From an uncultured Saprospiraceae bacterium (GTDB taxonomy: Bacteria > Bacteroidota > Bacteroidia > Chitinophagales > Saprospiraceae): a DNA stretch of 64,000 nt. This document shows, piece by piece, positions 8,371-16,838 of the stretch. The stretch spans positions 1 to 64,000 of the forward strand of contig CALLPN010000006.1 in the NCBI GenBank assembly GCA_938015435.1, in the 5' to 3' direction. Within the stretch, counting starts at the first letter, position 1. Each line of letters starts with the position of its first letter. The notes under the pieces are model-generated. The model made no database searches, was not told the DNA's origin, and was given only the letters and a program-made list of their open reading frames with translations. Both the position numbers and the translations under genes were made by a program.

Positions 8371-9135
8371 ATGATAATAGATACACATGCACATGTCTAC
8401 TTGGAAGATTTTGATGAAGATGCAGATTTGATCATCGAGAGAGCGGCAACTGAAAATATAGATCAAATTCTGTTACCCAATATAGATATGACTTCGGTAG
8501 AAAGATTACTAGGTCTTTGTGATAAGCATCCCCAGTTATATAAGCCCATGATTGGTTTACATCCTTGCTACGTAAAAGAAGATTATGAGCAACAACTTAT
8601 ACAACTTAAGACCTATTTAAATCGAGAAGATTTAGTGGCGATAGGTGAGATTGGTATAGATTTATATTGGGATAAGACTTTTGAAAAAGAGCAAATACTG
8701 GCTTATCGAACTCAAATCGAATGGTCAAAGGAAAAATCGTTGCCATTTGTAATTCATTCTCGAGAGTCTTTAGATCTCACGATTTCTATTGTTGAAGAAA
8801 TGCAAGATGGTCGTTTGTCTGGAGTATTTCATTGTTTCAATGGGACTGTAGAGCAGGCTCAGCGAATTATGGATGTTGGATTTTATATGGGAATAGGAGG
8901 AGTGGTAACATTCAAAAATGCAGGAGTAGACAAAGTGGTGTCCCAATTGCCAATGGAATATCTGGTAGTGGAGACTGATGCTCCATACCTTAGTCCAGTT
9001 CCATTTAGAGGCTCTAGAAATGAGCCATCGTATGTTTCTAAAGTAATAGATAAGATTGCTGAGGTAAAGGAACTAGATAGAGCTGAGGTATGTAAATTGA
9101 CTACTGAGAATGCTCGAAAATTATTCTCAATATAA
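8371..9135 (+). CDS. tatD: TatD-family metal-dependent deoxyribonuclease/hydrolase
   Basis: This 254-residue TIM-barrel amidohydrolase-fold enzyme is, by family knowledge, a cytoplasmic DNase involved in DNA quality control, although exact substrates vary. Metal ligands are in the expected places: DTHAHVY at the N terminus, AIGEIGIDLYW (glutamate), FVIHSRES (histidine), FHCFNGT (histidine) and VETDAPYLSP (aspartate). Length matches the family. It stands alone, followed by a tRNA gene. No clear promoter was found in the 140 bases upstream. Confidence 0.93.
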   Translation: MIIDTHAHVYLEDFDEDADLIIERAATENIDQILLPNIDMTSVERLLGLCDKHPQLYKPMIGLHPCYVKEDYEQQLIQLKTYLNREDLVAIGEIGIDLYWDKTFEKEQILAYRTQIEWSKEKSLPFVIHSRESLDLTISIVEEMQDGRLSGVFHCFNGTVEQAQRIMDVGFYMGIGGVVTFKNAGVDKVVSQLPMEYLVVETDAPYLSPVPFRGSRNEPSYVSKVIDKIAEVKELDRAEVCKLTTENARKLFSI

Positions 9136-9191
9136 TCTAGATTGAAAATCATGTAATTACAGATAAAATAACCACATTTGCGTTATAATAC

Positions 9192-9279
9192 GGAGAGTTG
9201 GCCGAGTGGTTTAAGGCGCTCGCCTGGAAAGCGTGTATACTCCAAAAGGGTATCAAGGGTTCGAATCCCTTACTCTCCG
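9192..9279 (+). tRNA. tRNA-Ser (anticodon GGA)
   Basis: A perfect 7-bp acceptor stem (9192-9198 with 9272-9278), a D-loop with GGCCGAGTGGTTTAAGGC, anticodon loop CTGGAAA, a long variable arm (GTATACTCC/AAAGGGTATC region) and the TTCGAATC T-loop identify a class II serine tRNA. The CCA end is not encoded (GCA follows the stem). The anticodon stem contains one T-T mismatch. Confidence 0.97.
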
Positions 9280-9440
9280 CACAAGAAGTAACTGATCATT
9301 CTTTTGATCAGTTACTTCAACCACAAAATTTGATGCTGGGTACAGCACAAGACGTAACCGATCCTTAGAAGTTGCATACATAACTGCAATAGCTTTTGAT
9401 CAGTTACGTCAATCATAAAATTTAGGCTAGTACAGGATCA
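9280..9440. repeat. Two tandem hairpin units immediately after tRNA-Ser
   Basis: Unit 1 contains a 14-bp perfect inverted repeat (9285-9298 with 9305-9318, arms GAAGTAACTGATCA and TGATCAGTTACTTC). Unit 2 repeats it in variant form (9351-9363 with 9398-9410, arms GACGTAACCGATC and GATCAGTTACGTC) around a longer loop that holds a small inner stem. Both units start with CACAAG just before the hairpin and are followed by a CAAAATTT/TAAAATTT string. The A-T pair of unit 1 is a C-G pair in unit 2, a compensatory change that favours structure being maintained. There is no T-run, so these are not standard terminators. Confidence 0.7.
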
Positions 9441-10028
9441 CAATATCAAGATGACCAAAGATTAAGTAGTTTAGAGTACCGCTCTTTCGACTTGATCTTT
9501 TTTTTTAATTGCATTCGCATTCATATGATTAACATCTCATCAAAATCCGCATATTGTAATTTCGATGCCAATCAATTCTTGCAATTAGATTAATACCTCA
9601 TATTTATTGTTAAATTTAATTATTTCGATTTTAACATTCGTAGTAGTATGCTTTCGAGCTATTTGAAATAATTTATTTTGCATCTCGAAGAGTCATCTAC
9701 ATATTAAAAGAGTAATCAAAGTCGGCTTTGAGCTTTACGGCCCCTCGCAGCATTGAAATTTTAACTTTGGGTTAATATTGCTAAAAACAATATAATATGC
9801 GGATTTACACCATATGGGAGTTAGTTTGCATCTATAAGGTGTGTGATCTATAGTACCTTAGAAACGGTGTTAGGAATACATAGCTATAGAACTTACTTGA
9901 AGTAAATGTCCATCTGAGGCAAGCAAGTTTAAAAAAAGTCAGATCAGTGTGCGGTACTTTATCAAAGTTTTCTAATTTTAGAGCTAGATTGAAACAATTT
10001 GACCAATTAAATATAAATTAAACAGATC
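9441..10028. other. 588-bp intergenic region with a distant inverted repeat
   Basis: No ORF or RNA gene is apparent. AAATCCGCATATT (9543-9555) recurs inverted as AATATGCGGATTT (9794-9806), about 240 bases apart. This could be element ends or chance; I found no flanking duplication. The last part must contain the promoter of the exbB operon, but no clear TAnnTTTG element stands out. Confidence 0.4.
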
Positions 10029-10739
10029 ATGCGAAAGTTATTAGTACTATTTGGAGCCATTATGTTTGCAGCGAGCGACGTCTCTGCACAAGGTGAGGGG
10101 TTTGGATTCCAAACTCTAAAGGAAAAATTTATCGAAGGAGACTGGTTCTTTATGAGCTTCGTACTCATATGTTTGATCTTAGGATTAGCTTTTTGTATCG
10201 AGCGAATCATTACGTTAAATATTGCAACTACGAATACAGATGCACTTCTTAGCAAAATCGATGAGAGATTAGCTGATGGTGATATGGAAGGAGCAAAGGA
10301 AGTATGTAGATCAACACCTGGCCCAACGGCTAGTGTACTTCTAGAAGGATTAAATAACTCTGGTGGTGGACCAGAAGCAGTTGAGAAAGCTATCGTTTCT
10401 TATGGATCTGTACAAATGGGTCTTTTAGAGAAAGGATTAGTTTGGATTTCTCTTTTCATTGCGATTGCACCGATGCTTGGTTTCATGGGTACGGTAATCG
10501 GTATGATTCAAGCCTTTGATATGATTGAAGCAGTAGGTGACCTTTCTCCAGCGGTAGTTGCAGGTGGTATCAAAGTAGCCTTATTGACTACAGTATTTGG
10601 ACTTATTACTGCGATTATTCTTCAAGTTTTATATAACTACATAGTATCTAAGGTAGATGGTATCGTAAACAAGATGGAAGATGCGTCTATCGGTCTTGTA
10701 GAGATGATGAATAGAAATAATACGTTCGGAAGATCGTAA
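10029..10739 (+). CDS. exbB: MotA/TolQ/ExbB proton channel family protein
   Basis: This 236-residue inner-membrane subunit forms, with ExbD, the proton-driven motor that energises TonB-dependent outer-membrane transport or similar envelope work. An N-terminal signal-like hydrophobic segment ends near VSAQ, as is common for Bacteroidota ExbB. TM segments follow at about 38-59, 138-165 and 183-210, the last two in the characteristic core with IAPMLGFMGTVIGMIQAF and GGIKVALLTTVFGL. It heads a four-gene operon with an unknown membrane protein and two ExbD genes. Which receptor or TonB it serves is not shown; the window encodes a TonB at 57190 and a receptor at 50412. Confidence 0.92.
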   Translation: MRKLLVLFGAIMFAASDVSAQGEGFGFQTLKEKFIEGDWFFMSFVLICLILGLAFCIERIITLNIATTNTDALLSKIDERLADGDMEGAKEVCRSTPGPTASVLLEGLNNSGGGPEAVEKAIVSYGSVQMGLLEKGLVWISLFIAIAPMLGFMGTVIGMIQAFDMIEAVGDLSPAVVAGGIKVALLTTVFGLITAIILQVLYNYIVSKVDGIVNKMEDASIGLVEMMNRNNTFGRS

Positions 10740-10767
10740 TTGCTAACCCTTAAATACAATAACAATT

Positions 10768-11262
10768 ATGTATAAGTTATTAACAAAATACGGTCAGACC
10801 GGAGCATTGTTAGTAGGGATAGCGGTAACAGCAATTTTCCTTATTACAGTGATGTCAGGACTCAGTTCTTCTGGGTATGATATGGGGACTGATCTCAATA
10901 AATTAGACGATGAAGCAAAGGCTGCAATCGGATTCTTTAATCCAGGGCTAATGCTAACACTCATACTTGCTGTAATTGCAGTAGTGCTTGCATTCGTAGT
11001 TTTTGGTATATGGGATCTCATCAAATATCCTAAGTCAGCTATCAAATTCCTTATAGGGTTTGTAGTTCTGCTAGTTATCTTTTACGGCCTATATGCTTCT
11101 GCTAATCCAGAGGTTGTAGGATTTGAAGACAAGATGATGCAAAACGGAATAACTGAAGGAATAAGTAAATTTATAAGTGCAGGTATTTGGACTACAGTTG
11201 GTCTATTGGTAGTTGCATTCTTAGCGATGATTCTATCCGAAATTAGAAACGCATTTAAGTAA
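10768..11262 (+). CDS. Unknown inner-membrane protein between exbB and exbD
   Basis: A 164-residue protein with about four hydrophobic segments (near residues 13-32, 55-80, 88-109 and 138-160). The loop between the first two is polar (SSSGYDMGTDLNKLDDEAKAA) and the loop between the last two contains NPEVVGFEDKMMQNGITEGISK. I do not recognise a named domain. Position between exbB and two exbD genes, with gaps of 28 and 19 bases, suggests it is an extra subunit or assembly factor of this motor. Genes in the same slot are known from other Bacteroidota exb clusters, but no function is established from sequence. Confidence 0.75.
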   Translation: MYKLLTKYGQTGALLVGIAVTAIFLITVMSGLSSSGYDMGTDLNKLDDEAKAAIGFFNPGLMLTLILAVIAVVLAFVVFGIWDLIKYPKSAIKFLIGFVVLLVIFYGLYASANPEVVGFEDKMMQNGITEGISKFISAGIWTTVGLLVVAFLAMILSEIRNAFK

Positions 11263-11281
11263 TCCTAAAAACCTTACTAAA

Positions 11282-11836
11282 ATGGGAAAAACTAACTCAA
11301 GAGATAGAATAAAGAATGAGATCAATGCTGGGTCTATGGCCGACATTGCATTCTTACTGCTTATTTTCTTCCTCGTAACAACTACGATTGCAGAAGACAG
11401 AGGTGTACTAGTAAAGTTACCACCGTTTTCTTATGAGCCGCCAGAAACACAAATGATGAAAACACGTAATGTGTATTCCGTACTTGTGAATGCGGATAAT
11501 CAGTTACTTGTAAGAGGTGAGCCTGTAGATATAGAGGATCTTCGTGATAATACTAAGATATTTATCATGAATCCGCAGAAACTTGACAATATGGCCGAGA
11601 AGCCTACTAAGGCAATTATCTCGCTAAAGAACGATAGAGGTACAGAATACGCTACTTATCTTCAAGTCTATAATGAGCTTAAGGCAGCTTATAATGAGCT
11701 AAGAGATGAAGCAGCTGAGAAAACTCATGGAATCAAATATGAGTTTTTGGATAAGGATCAGAGAAAAGCTATTAGGGATAAAATTCCTCTAGTAATATCT
11801 GAAGCAGAGCCAACTAATTTTGGCGAGGAAAATTAA
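11282..11836 (+). CDS. exbD: ExbD/TolR family biopolymer transport protein (first copy)
   Basis: A 184-residue single-pass membrane protein. The TM segment near residues 18-38 carries the essential membrane aspartate in MADIAFLLLIFFLVTTTI, the proton-binding residue in the ExbB/ExbD and TolQ/TolR motors. The periplasmic part begins EDRGVLVKLPPFSYEPPE and has the ExbD-type strand pattern (NVYSVLVNADNQLLVRG), with a charged extension at the C terminus longer than in E. coli ExbD. Two exbD genes in tandem are typical for Bacteroidota and probably form heteromeric stators. Confidence 0.92.
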   Translation: MGKTNSRDRIKNEINAGSMADIAFLLLIFFLVTTTIAEDRGVLVKLPPFSYEPPETQMMKTRNVYSVLVNADNQLLVRGEPVDIEDLRDNTKIFIMNPQKLDNMAEKPTKAIISLKNDRGTEYATYLQVYNELKAAYNELRDEAAEKTHGIKYEFLDKDQRKAIRDKIPLVISEAEPTNFGEEN

Positions 11837-11862
11837 ATTTCTGTTTACTTAAAAATATAATA

Positions 11863-12330
11863 ATGGCAAAGTTTAATAAAAAAAGAAGTAAGGCAGAACC
11901 AGAAGTATCTACAGCATCGTTGCCTGATATTATTTTCATGCTTCTATTCTTTTTCATGGTTGTAACTGTACTAAGAGATAGTGACAAGAAAGTGAAAGTT
12001 GTTACTCCTAACGCGAGTGAGCTTACTAAGCTGACAAAGAAATCTTTGGTTAACTATATATACATAGGAAGACCAACTGATGCTTTTAAAACTACTTATG
12101 GTACGAAACCTAGAATGCAACTTGGAGACAAGATTGCTGATATGTCAGATATTCCTCTCTTTTTAGAAAAGCATAAAGCAAAATTAGCAGAGAATGAGAA
12201 AGAACAAATAACGTCCTCTCTAAGAATAGATGGTAGCGTCACTATGGGTATAGTCTCAGATGTCAAGCTAGCACTTAGGAAGGCTAATCAGCTGAAAATT
12301 AACTATTCGGCTAAACCGGAAGCTAAATAA
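11863..12330 (+). CDS. exbD: ExbD/TolR family biopolymer transport protein (second copy)
   Basis: A 155-residue paralogue of the preceding gene, starting 26 bases after it. The lysine-rich N terminus is followed by LPDIIFMLLFFFMVVTVL, again with the conserved aspartate at the start of the TM helix. The periplasmic part (DKKVKVVTPNASELTKL, then RIDGSVTMGIVSDVKLALR) matches ExbD topology, though it diverges strongly from the first copy. It is the last gene of the operon; a strong terminator follows. Confidence 0.9.
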   Translation: MAKFNKKRSKAEPEVSTASLPDIIFMLLFFFMVVTVLRDSDKKVKVVTPNASELTKLTKKSLVNYIYIGRPTDAFKTTYGTKPRMQLGDKIADMSDIPLFLEKHKAKLAENEKEQITSSLRIDGSVTMGIVSDVKLALRKANQLKINYSAKPEAK

Positions 12331-12366
12331 GAAAGTAAATACTATTACAGTATTTGAAAATATAAA

Positions 12367-12401
12367 AGCTCTTTACGATTACTTCGTAAGGAGCTTTTTT
12401 T
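12367..12401 (+). terminator. Terminator of the exbB operon
   Basis: A 12-bp stem (12367-12378 with 12384-12395, one G-T pair) has a short loop and is followed by seven T. Nothing further is recognised between it and 12686. Confidence 0.9.
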
Positions 12402-12686
12402 GTGATAATATTATTGAATATCTTATACCATTCTGTTTGTATATATCACTTTAGATGTATTTAAATCTACATAATACCAAGGCAGAAAACGCAGTCTGAG
12501 TCTTAGCTAAGGTGAGTATTTCAAACTACGAAATTAGGCTGAGTTACATACTATATGCAATAGTATGAGGCGGAGGTAGTATTATTGATCTCTAGAAATA
12601 ATTTTACCATGCAACCTAAGTTATTAGCTTTTGTATTTAACTTGTAATCAGTACAATTCGAAATTCTAACTTGACCATTTGATTGC

Positions 12687-13217
12687 TTGAAACCACTTAA
12701 CTATAATAGAGAGTTAATAGAGAGATGTAAACGTAAAGAATCATCTGCTCAATATTCGTTATATCAGTCATACTCCAAGGCTATGTACAATATCTGTCTA
12801 CGTATGCTGCGTAATGAAATGGACGCTGAAGATATATTGCAAAATTCGTTCGTCGATGTGTATTCTAACTTGGATAGTTTTAATTATCAAGCTACTCCAG
12901 GTGCTTGGATTAAGCGGATAGTAATCAATAACTGTATCAATCATCTCAAGAAACGAAGGATTAACTTCGAAGAGATGGGAAGTGTAGCTGATGTGATTGA
13001 TGAAAGTTGTGATTCTAAAGAGTACAACGTAGATGTCAATAAAATTAAAAGTGCAATGAATCTCTTGTCAGATGGCTATCGAACAGTTTTCTCGCTATAT
13101 GCGCTAGAAGGCTATGACCATGCAGAAATAGCAGAAGTATTAGATATTTCGGAATCGACTAGTAAGTCACAATATCACAGAGCCAAAATCAAGATTAAAC
13201 AAATGTTAACGGCTTAA
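12687..13217 (+). CDS. ECF-type RNA polymerase sigma factor
   Basis: A 176-residue sigma-70 family protein with region 2 (SAQYSLYQSYSKAMYNICLRMLRNEMDAEDILQNSF in two stretches, DAEDILQ being the core motif) and region 4 (LSDGYRTVFSLYALEGYDHAEIAEVLDISEST, then KSQYHRAK). It lacks regions 1 and 3, which defines ECF factors. The start must be TTG 12687: an in-frame stop lies 15 bases upstream, and the first ATG (near residue 33) would remove part of region 2. A membrane anti-sigma-like gene follows after 79 bases and an exported protein after that, the usual layout of an ECF signalling cassette. Confidence 0.92.
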   Translation: MKPLNYNRELIERCKRKESSAQYSLYQSYSKAMYNICLRMLRNEMDAEDILQNSFVDVYSNLDSFNYQATPGAWIKRIVINNCINHLKKRRINFEEMGSVADVIDESCDSKEYNVDVNKIKSAMNLLSDGYRTVFSLYALEGYDHAEIAEVLDISESTSKSQYHRAKIKIKQMLTA

Positions 13218-13296
13218 AAGAGACTTGCTTTCGTACAAAAAAAAAGAAGTCTTCAAAAAAGAACAAATTGATTGAATTGAAAAATTTATAATAACG

Positions 13297-13851
13297 ATGG
13301 ATAAATTGGAAAAATACATCACTGAAAACCAAGAAGCGTTTGATAGTGCAAAGCCATCTGATGATCTATGGAATAAGATCAACAAACGGATAGAAACTAA
13401 AGAAGATCAATCTCAACGTCAATCAAAGGTAATCTGGCTAATTTCCAAATTTGCAGCGGCGTTTGCAGTAGTGTTAGCATCTGGAGTAGTCATTGGCTAT
13501 TATATAAATAGTAGTCAATCAAATGCAGCTAGTAACGATCCGATTTTTCAGGAGTATATAGATGTAGAGAAGAAATACGTAAAAGACATTAATCATAAAA
13601 TGAATGCTCTAAGTGTCCATGATGTAGATCCTCATGTTAACAGAGACTTAATGCAGTTAGATGAAGTATATGAAGAGTTAAAAAAAGAACTGTATCAAGG
13701 ACATGCAATAAACAATGGTAAAATAATAGAAGCCTTACTTACTAACTACCAAGAGAAGGTTGAGATACTAGAGAAAGTACTTTCAAGGGTAGAAAATTCT
13801 ACCGAAGATATTCAACTAAACATACTAAGAAATGACTCACTCAGCATATAG
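13297..13851 (+). CDS. Membrane anti-sigma-like protein
   Basis: This 184-residue protein has a cytoplasmic N terminus (about 1-43), one TM segment (about 45-68, rich in Ala/Val) and a helical, probably coiled-coil extracytoplasmic part. The position after an ECF sigma gene and the motif PSDDLWN (residues 20-26) suggest that the N terminus binds the sigma factor. The same PSDDxWN motif occurs in the N terminus of the protein at 48795, which also follows an ECF sigma gene. No zinc-binding ZAS motif is visible. The function is inferred from context. Its 3' end overlaps the next gene by 20 bases. Confidence 0.7.
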   Translation: MDKLEKYITENQEAFDSAKPSDDLWNKINKRIETKEDQSQRQSKVIWLISKFAAAFAVVLASGVVIGYYINSSQSNAASNDPIFQEYIDVEKKYVKDINHKMNALSVHDVDPHVNRDLMQLDEVYEELKKELYQGHAINNGKIIEALLTNYQEKVEILEKVLSRVENSTEDIQLNILRNDSLSI

Positions 13852-14971
13852 AAATGTATTGGTACTTATGCTGTCATTGATAGCATTTTGCTCATTTGCC
13901 CACTCAGAATTAACAAGGGATACTTGTCGATATCAGGAACATGAGGTTCGGAAAACGATCCATCATGAGTTTCCTTTAAATAATAAAAGCATTGTGAAAC
14001 TTTATAATAAGTATGGCGCCTTGAATATACATACATGGGATAAACAAGAAGTTTATATAGATGTAGATATCATAGTGAATAGTAGTAGCAAAAGTAATGC
14101 GGAACTTCAACTCGATCATATAGAAATACAAGTTGATAATGAAGATGACTATTTGAAAGTCGCTACTGTTTTGACAGAACAGGATAATGGTTGGTGGACT
14201 AATATTTGGGGATCTTGTAAGAGCGAGTTAATAATTAATTACGATGTATTTATACCGAAGTCAAGTACCCTCATCGTAGAAAACAAATATGGAGACACGA
14301 GTATTGAAGATCTAGATAACGATCTCAATGCCACGATAAAATATGGGAATCTGACTACAAATAATATTAAGGGTAATGTGGATTTGTCGCTAGGTTACGG
14401 TAAAGGTGTATTGGGTAATATTGAAAATTTGGATGCAGAAGTTAAGTATAGTGAGATGTTTATTGGATCAGTTAAGAATGTTTACTTGACCAGTAAAAAT
14501 AGTGATTTGACCATAGATAAAGCCAACGATATGAATATTACAAGTAAGTATGATTCCTATCAATTGGGTGAGATAAGAGAATTAAATAACCAAGGAAAAT
14601 ATGATTCATTTAGAATAGATTCAGCTAAGTCAATTGAGATAGAAGGTAAATATAGTACGGTATTAGCGGCATATCTCGAGAAATCAATAGACGTAGAAAT
14701 GAGCTATGGTTCAATTGATATCCGTGGCGTATCAAAGGGGTTTGATCATGCAATTATAGAATCCAAAAACACGGACATCTATCTCAATTTAGATGTTGGC
14801 TTCCACTATGAAATTGAAAGTAATTACGCGCCACCAAAGATAGCAGGAGATTTTAACCATAGTGATTTTGAGAAAGATGGCTCATATACTTATGTTGAAG
14901 GATCAAGAGGACGCAATGCCACTGCTCGTGTGATGATAGAGAACAAATATGGATCTGTAAGAATAGACTAG
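13832..14971 (+). CDS. Exported beta-helix-like repeat protein
   Basis: A 379-residue protein with a signal peptide ending near FAHS. The rest is built of short repeating strands centred on KYG/KYD/KYS (NKYGALNIHTW, ENKYGDTSIEDL, IKYGNLTTNNI, SKYDSYQLGEI, GKYDSFRIDSA, GKYSTVLAAYL, ENKYGSVRID). This pattern fits a right-handed beta-helix like the DUF4097/putative-adhesin group. No enzymatic motif or sorting domain is seen. The gene overlaps the anti-sigma-like gene, so the three-gene unit is probably translated together; the protein may be the periplasmic sensor or effector of that sigma system, but this is inference. Confidence 0.75.
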   Translation: MTHSAYRNVLVLMLSLIAFCSFAHSELTRDTCRYQEHEVRKTIHHEFPLNNKSIVKLYNKYGALNIHTWDKQEVYIDVDIIVNSSSKSNAELQLDHIEIQVDNEDDYLKVATVLTEQDNGWWTNIWGSCKSELIINYDVFIPKSSTLIVENKYGDTSIEDLDNDLNATIKYGNLTTNNIKGNVDLSLGYGKGVLGNIENLDAEVKYSEMFIGSVKNVYLTSKNSDLTIDKANDMNITSKYDSYQLGEIRELNNQGKYDSFRIDSAKSIEIEGKYSTVLAAYLEKSIDVEMSYGSIDIRGVSKGFDHAIIESKNTDIYLNLDVGFHYEIESNYAPPKIAGDFNHSDFEKDGSYTYVEGSRGRNATARVMIENKYGSVRID

Positions 14972-15320
14972 CCTTTATGTGGCCTGTATAGAAAAAATAG
15001 CTTGCTCAATAAAACACTTGCGGTATACGGTCGAATGAGTTGTGGCTTTCGCAGACAATGTGGTTTATTTAGCCAACACACGTATTTGACGTATACAACT
15101 TCCTACCATTGCATGAAGTCGAATGAAGCACAAAGTGGTCGTGCCAAAATCAAGTGTAACGATATCAAATTATCAATAACCTTCGAATATCATTCAAAAT
15201 AGAGTAAATCTTTGCGATTTCTCTATTTGTCATTAGGCCTATATTCATTGTGATCACCTCATTTTCATTCAAAACTCCACATAAGATTGCTTATCTTGGG
15301 CGAAAGACAAGAATTAAAAT
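14972..15320. other. 349-bp intergenic region without recognised features
   Basis: A 66-codon TTG-started frame (15002-15202) is present but has no recognisable protein character. No terminator with a T-run was found after the preceding gene. The promoter of the following nuclease gene should lie near the end, but no clear consensus is visible. Confidence 0.5.
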
Positions 15321-16742
15321 ATGAAGGTAAAGTTTTGTGGAGCGGCGAGATACGTAACTGGAAGTGCGCACTTGGTTACGCTGGATAGTGGATATACGAT
15401 ACTCTTGGATTGTGGTATGTTTCAGGGCTCAGGTAAAAATCTTTGGGAATGGAATAATACATGGCACTTCAACCCCAATAAAGTAGATTCATTGATATTG
15501 TCACATGCACATATCGATCATACAGGTCGAGTACCGCAATTAGTTAAAGATGGTTTTGAAGGGAATATTCATTGTACGCATGCGACCCGTAGTCTATGTG
15601 CGATCATGCTACTAGACAGTGCGAAGATACAAGAACGTGATGTAGAATGGTATAATAAGAAGCTACTGAAAAAGAGAAAAAAGAAGAAAGGAAAGAAGGA
15701 GAAATTAAGAGTTCCCCTTTATAAATCAGAACACGCGCACAGAGCGATGGAGATGTTTTTGGGGTATAGTTATAATAAGTGGCATCGTATCCATCCTTCA
15801 GTAGAGGTGATGTATCGTGACCAAGGACATATACTAGGAAGTGCCAGTGTCACACTCAGGATCAATGAAAATGGTAAGGAAACTATATTAGGATTTACTG
15901 GCGATATAGGGAGACCAGATCGACCTATTTTGAAAGATCCACAGCCAATGCCTGAGGTAGACTATTTGATATGTGAATCTACTTATGGAGACAAGGATCA
16001 TGAAAGTACTCCAGAGCAATCAGATCGCTTCTTAGAAGTACTAAAGCATACATGTGTAGAGAAAAAAGGGAAATTGATTATACCTGCATTTAGTGTTGGA
16101 CGTACACAAGAAATCGTTTACATGCTAGATAAGATGGAAACTGCTGGATTGCTGCCTAAGATTCCAGTCTATGTAGATAGTCCATTGGCAGTGAATGCCA
16201 CAGAAATATTTGGAGCCCACCCAGAATGCTTCGATGATGCACTCAATGAATACCTTTTGATAGACGATAATCCATTTGGATTTAATAGTCTCCATTATGT
16301 CCGTAAAGTAGAAGCTTCTAAAGCCATCAATGACTCTAAAGAACCGTGTATAATTATAAGTTCGTCTGGTATGATGAATGCAGGTCGAGTACGACATCAT
16401 CTCTATAACAATATTGATGACGAGAAGAATACTTTCTTAATGGTTGGCTATTGTGCACCTAACACAGCAGGAGGTATGCTTAAAGCAGGAATCCAAGAAT
16501 TAAAGATTTTTGGTGAGTATAAACCGGTCAATGCAGATATAGTTTCTATGCCATCATTTTCAGCGCATGGAGATAGAGGAGAAATGAAAGACTTTATTGA
16601 GAATCATAAAAGTAGCGCCAAAGCTATATTTCTAGTTCACGGTGATTATGATACACAATTGGCATTTAAGAAGTATTTACAAAAAGACGGATTCGGAGAT
16701 ATCATTATTCCAGAAAAAGGTCAAGAAATTGAACTTAAATAG
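15321..16742 (+). CDS. Beta-CASP metallo-beta-lactamase-fold RNA nuclease
   Basis: A 473-residue protein related to archaeal/eukaryotic CPSF-type nucleases (YSH1/RNA-specificity domain). MBL motifs: SHAHIDHTGRVP (about 60-71), the histidine of GHILGSASV, and TGDIGR. Beta-CASP motifs: ESTYGDKDHE (motif A), IPAFSVGRTQE, the SSSGMMNAGRVRHH segment, and SFSAHGDRGE and VHGD at the C terminus. An unusual lysine-rich patch (about residues 112-130, KKLLKKRKKKKGKKEK) could help bind RNA. The catalytic zinc ligands appear complete. The RNA target is unknown. Confidence 0.92.
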   Translation: MKVKFCGAARYVTGSAHLVTLDSGYTILLDCGMFQGSGKNLWEWNNTWHFNPNKVDSLILSHAHIDHTGRVPQLVKDGFEGNIHCTHATRSLCAIMLLDSAKIQERDVEWYNKKLLKKRKKKKGKKEKLRVPLYKSEHAHRAMEMFLGYSYNKWHRIHPSVEVMYRDQGHILGSASVTLRINENGKETILGFTGDIGRPDRPILKDPQPMPEVDYLICESTYGDKDHESTPEQSDRFLEVLKHTCVEKKGKLIIPAFSVGRTQEIVYMLDKMETAGLLPKIPVYVDSPLAVNATEIFGAHPECFDDALNEYLLIDDNPFGFNSLHYVRKVEASKAINDSKEPCIIISSSGMMNAGRVRHHLYNNIDDEKNTFLMVGYCAPNTAGGMLKAGIQELKIFGEYKPVNADIVSMPSFSAHGDRGEMKDFIENHKSSAKAIFLVHGDYDTQLAFKKYLQKDGFGDIIIPEKGQEIELK

Positions 16743-16838
16743 CACTAAATCCACGTTATAAATAAGATATCTACTACTTAGTGCAGCGTTTGGTAGTAGT
16801 TGGTTGGTTTATAAAAGTGAACACACAATTTAAATAAA

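Noticed and set aside
9285-9318. Perfect hairpin read as a tRNA terminator
   Set aside because: There is no T-run after it, and a second related hairpin follows, so a simple terminator does not explain it.
9192-9440. Integration site (att) of a genomic island at tRNA-Ser
   Set aside because: No repeat of the tRNA 3' end and no integrase gene is seen in the window; the flanking genes are ordinary.
15002-15202. 66-codon TTG-started ORF between the beta-helix-like gene and the nuclease gene
   Set aside because: No domain, signal or coding-like composition, and it looks like chance in an intergenic gap.
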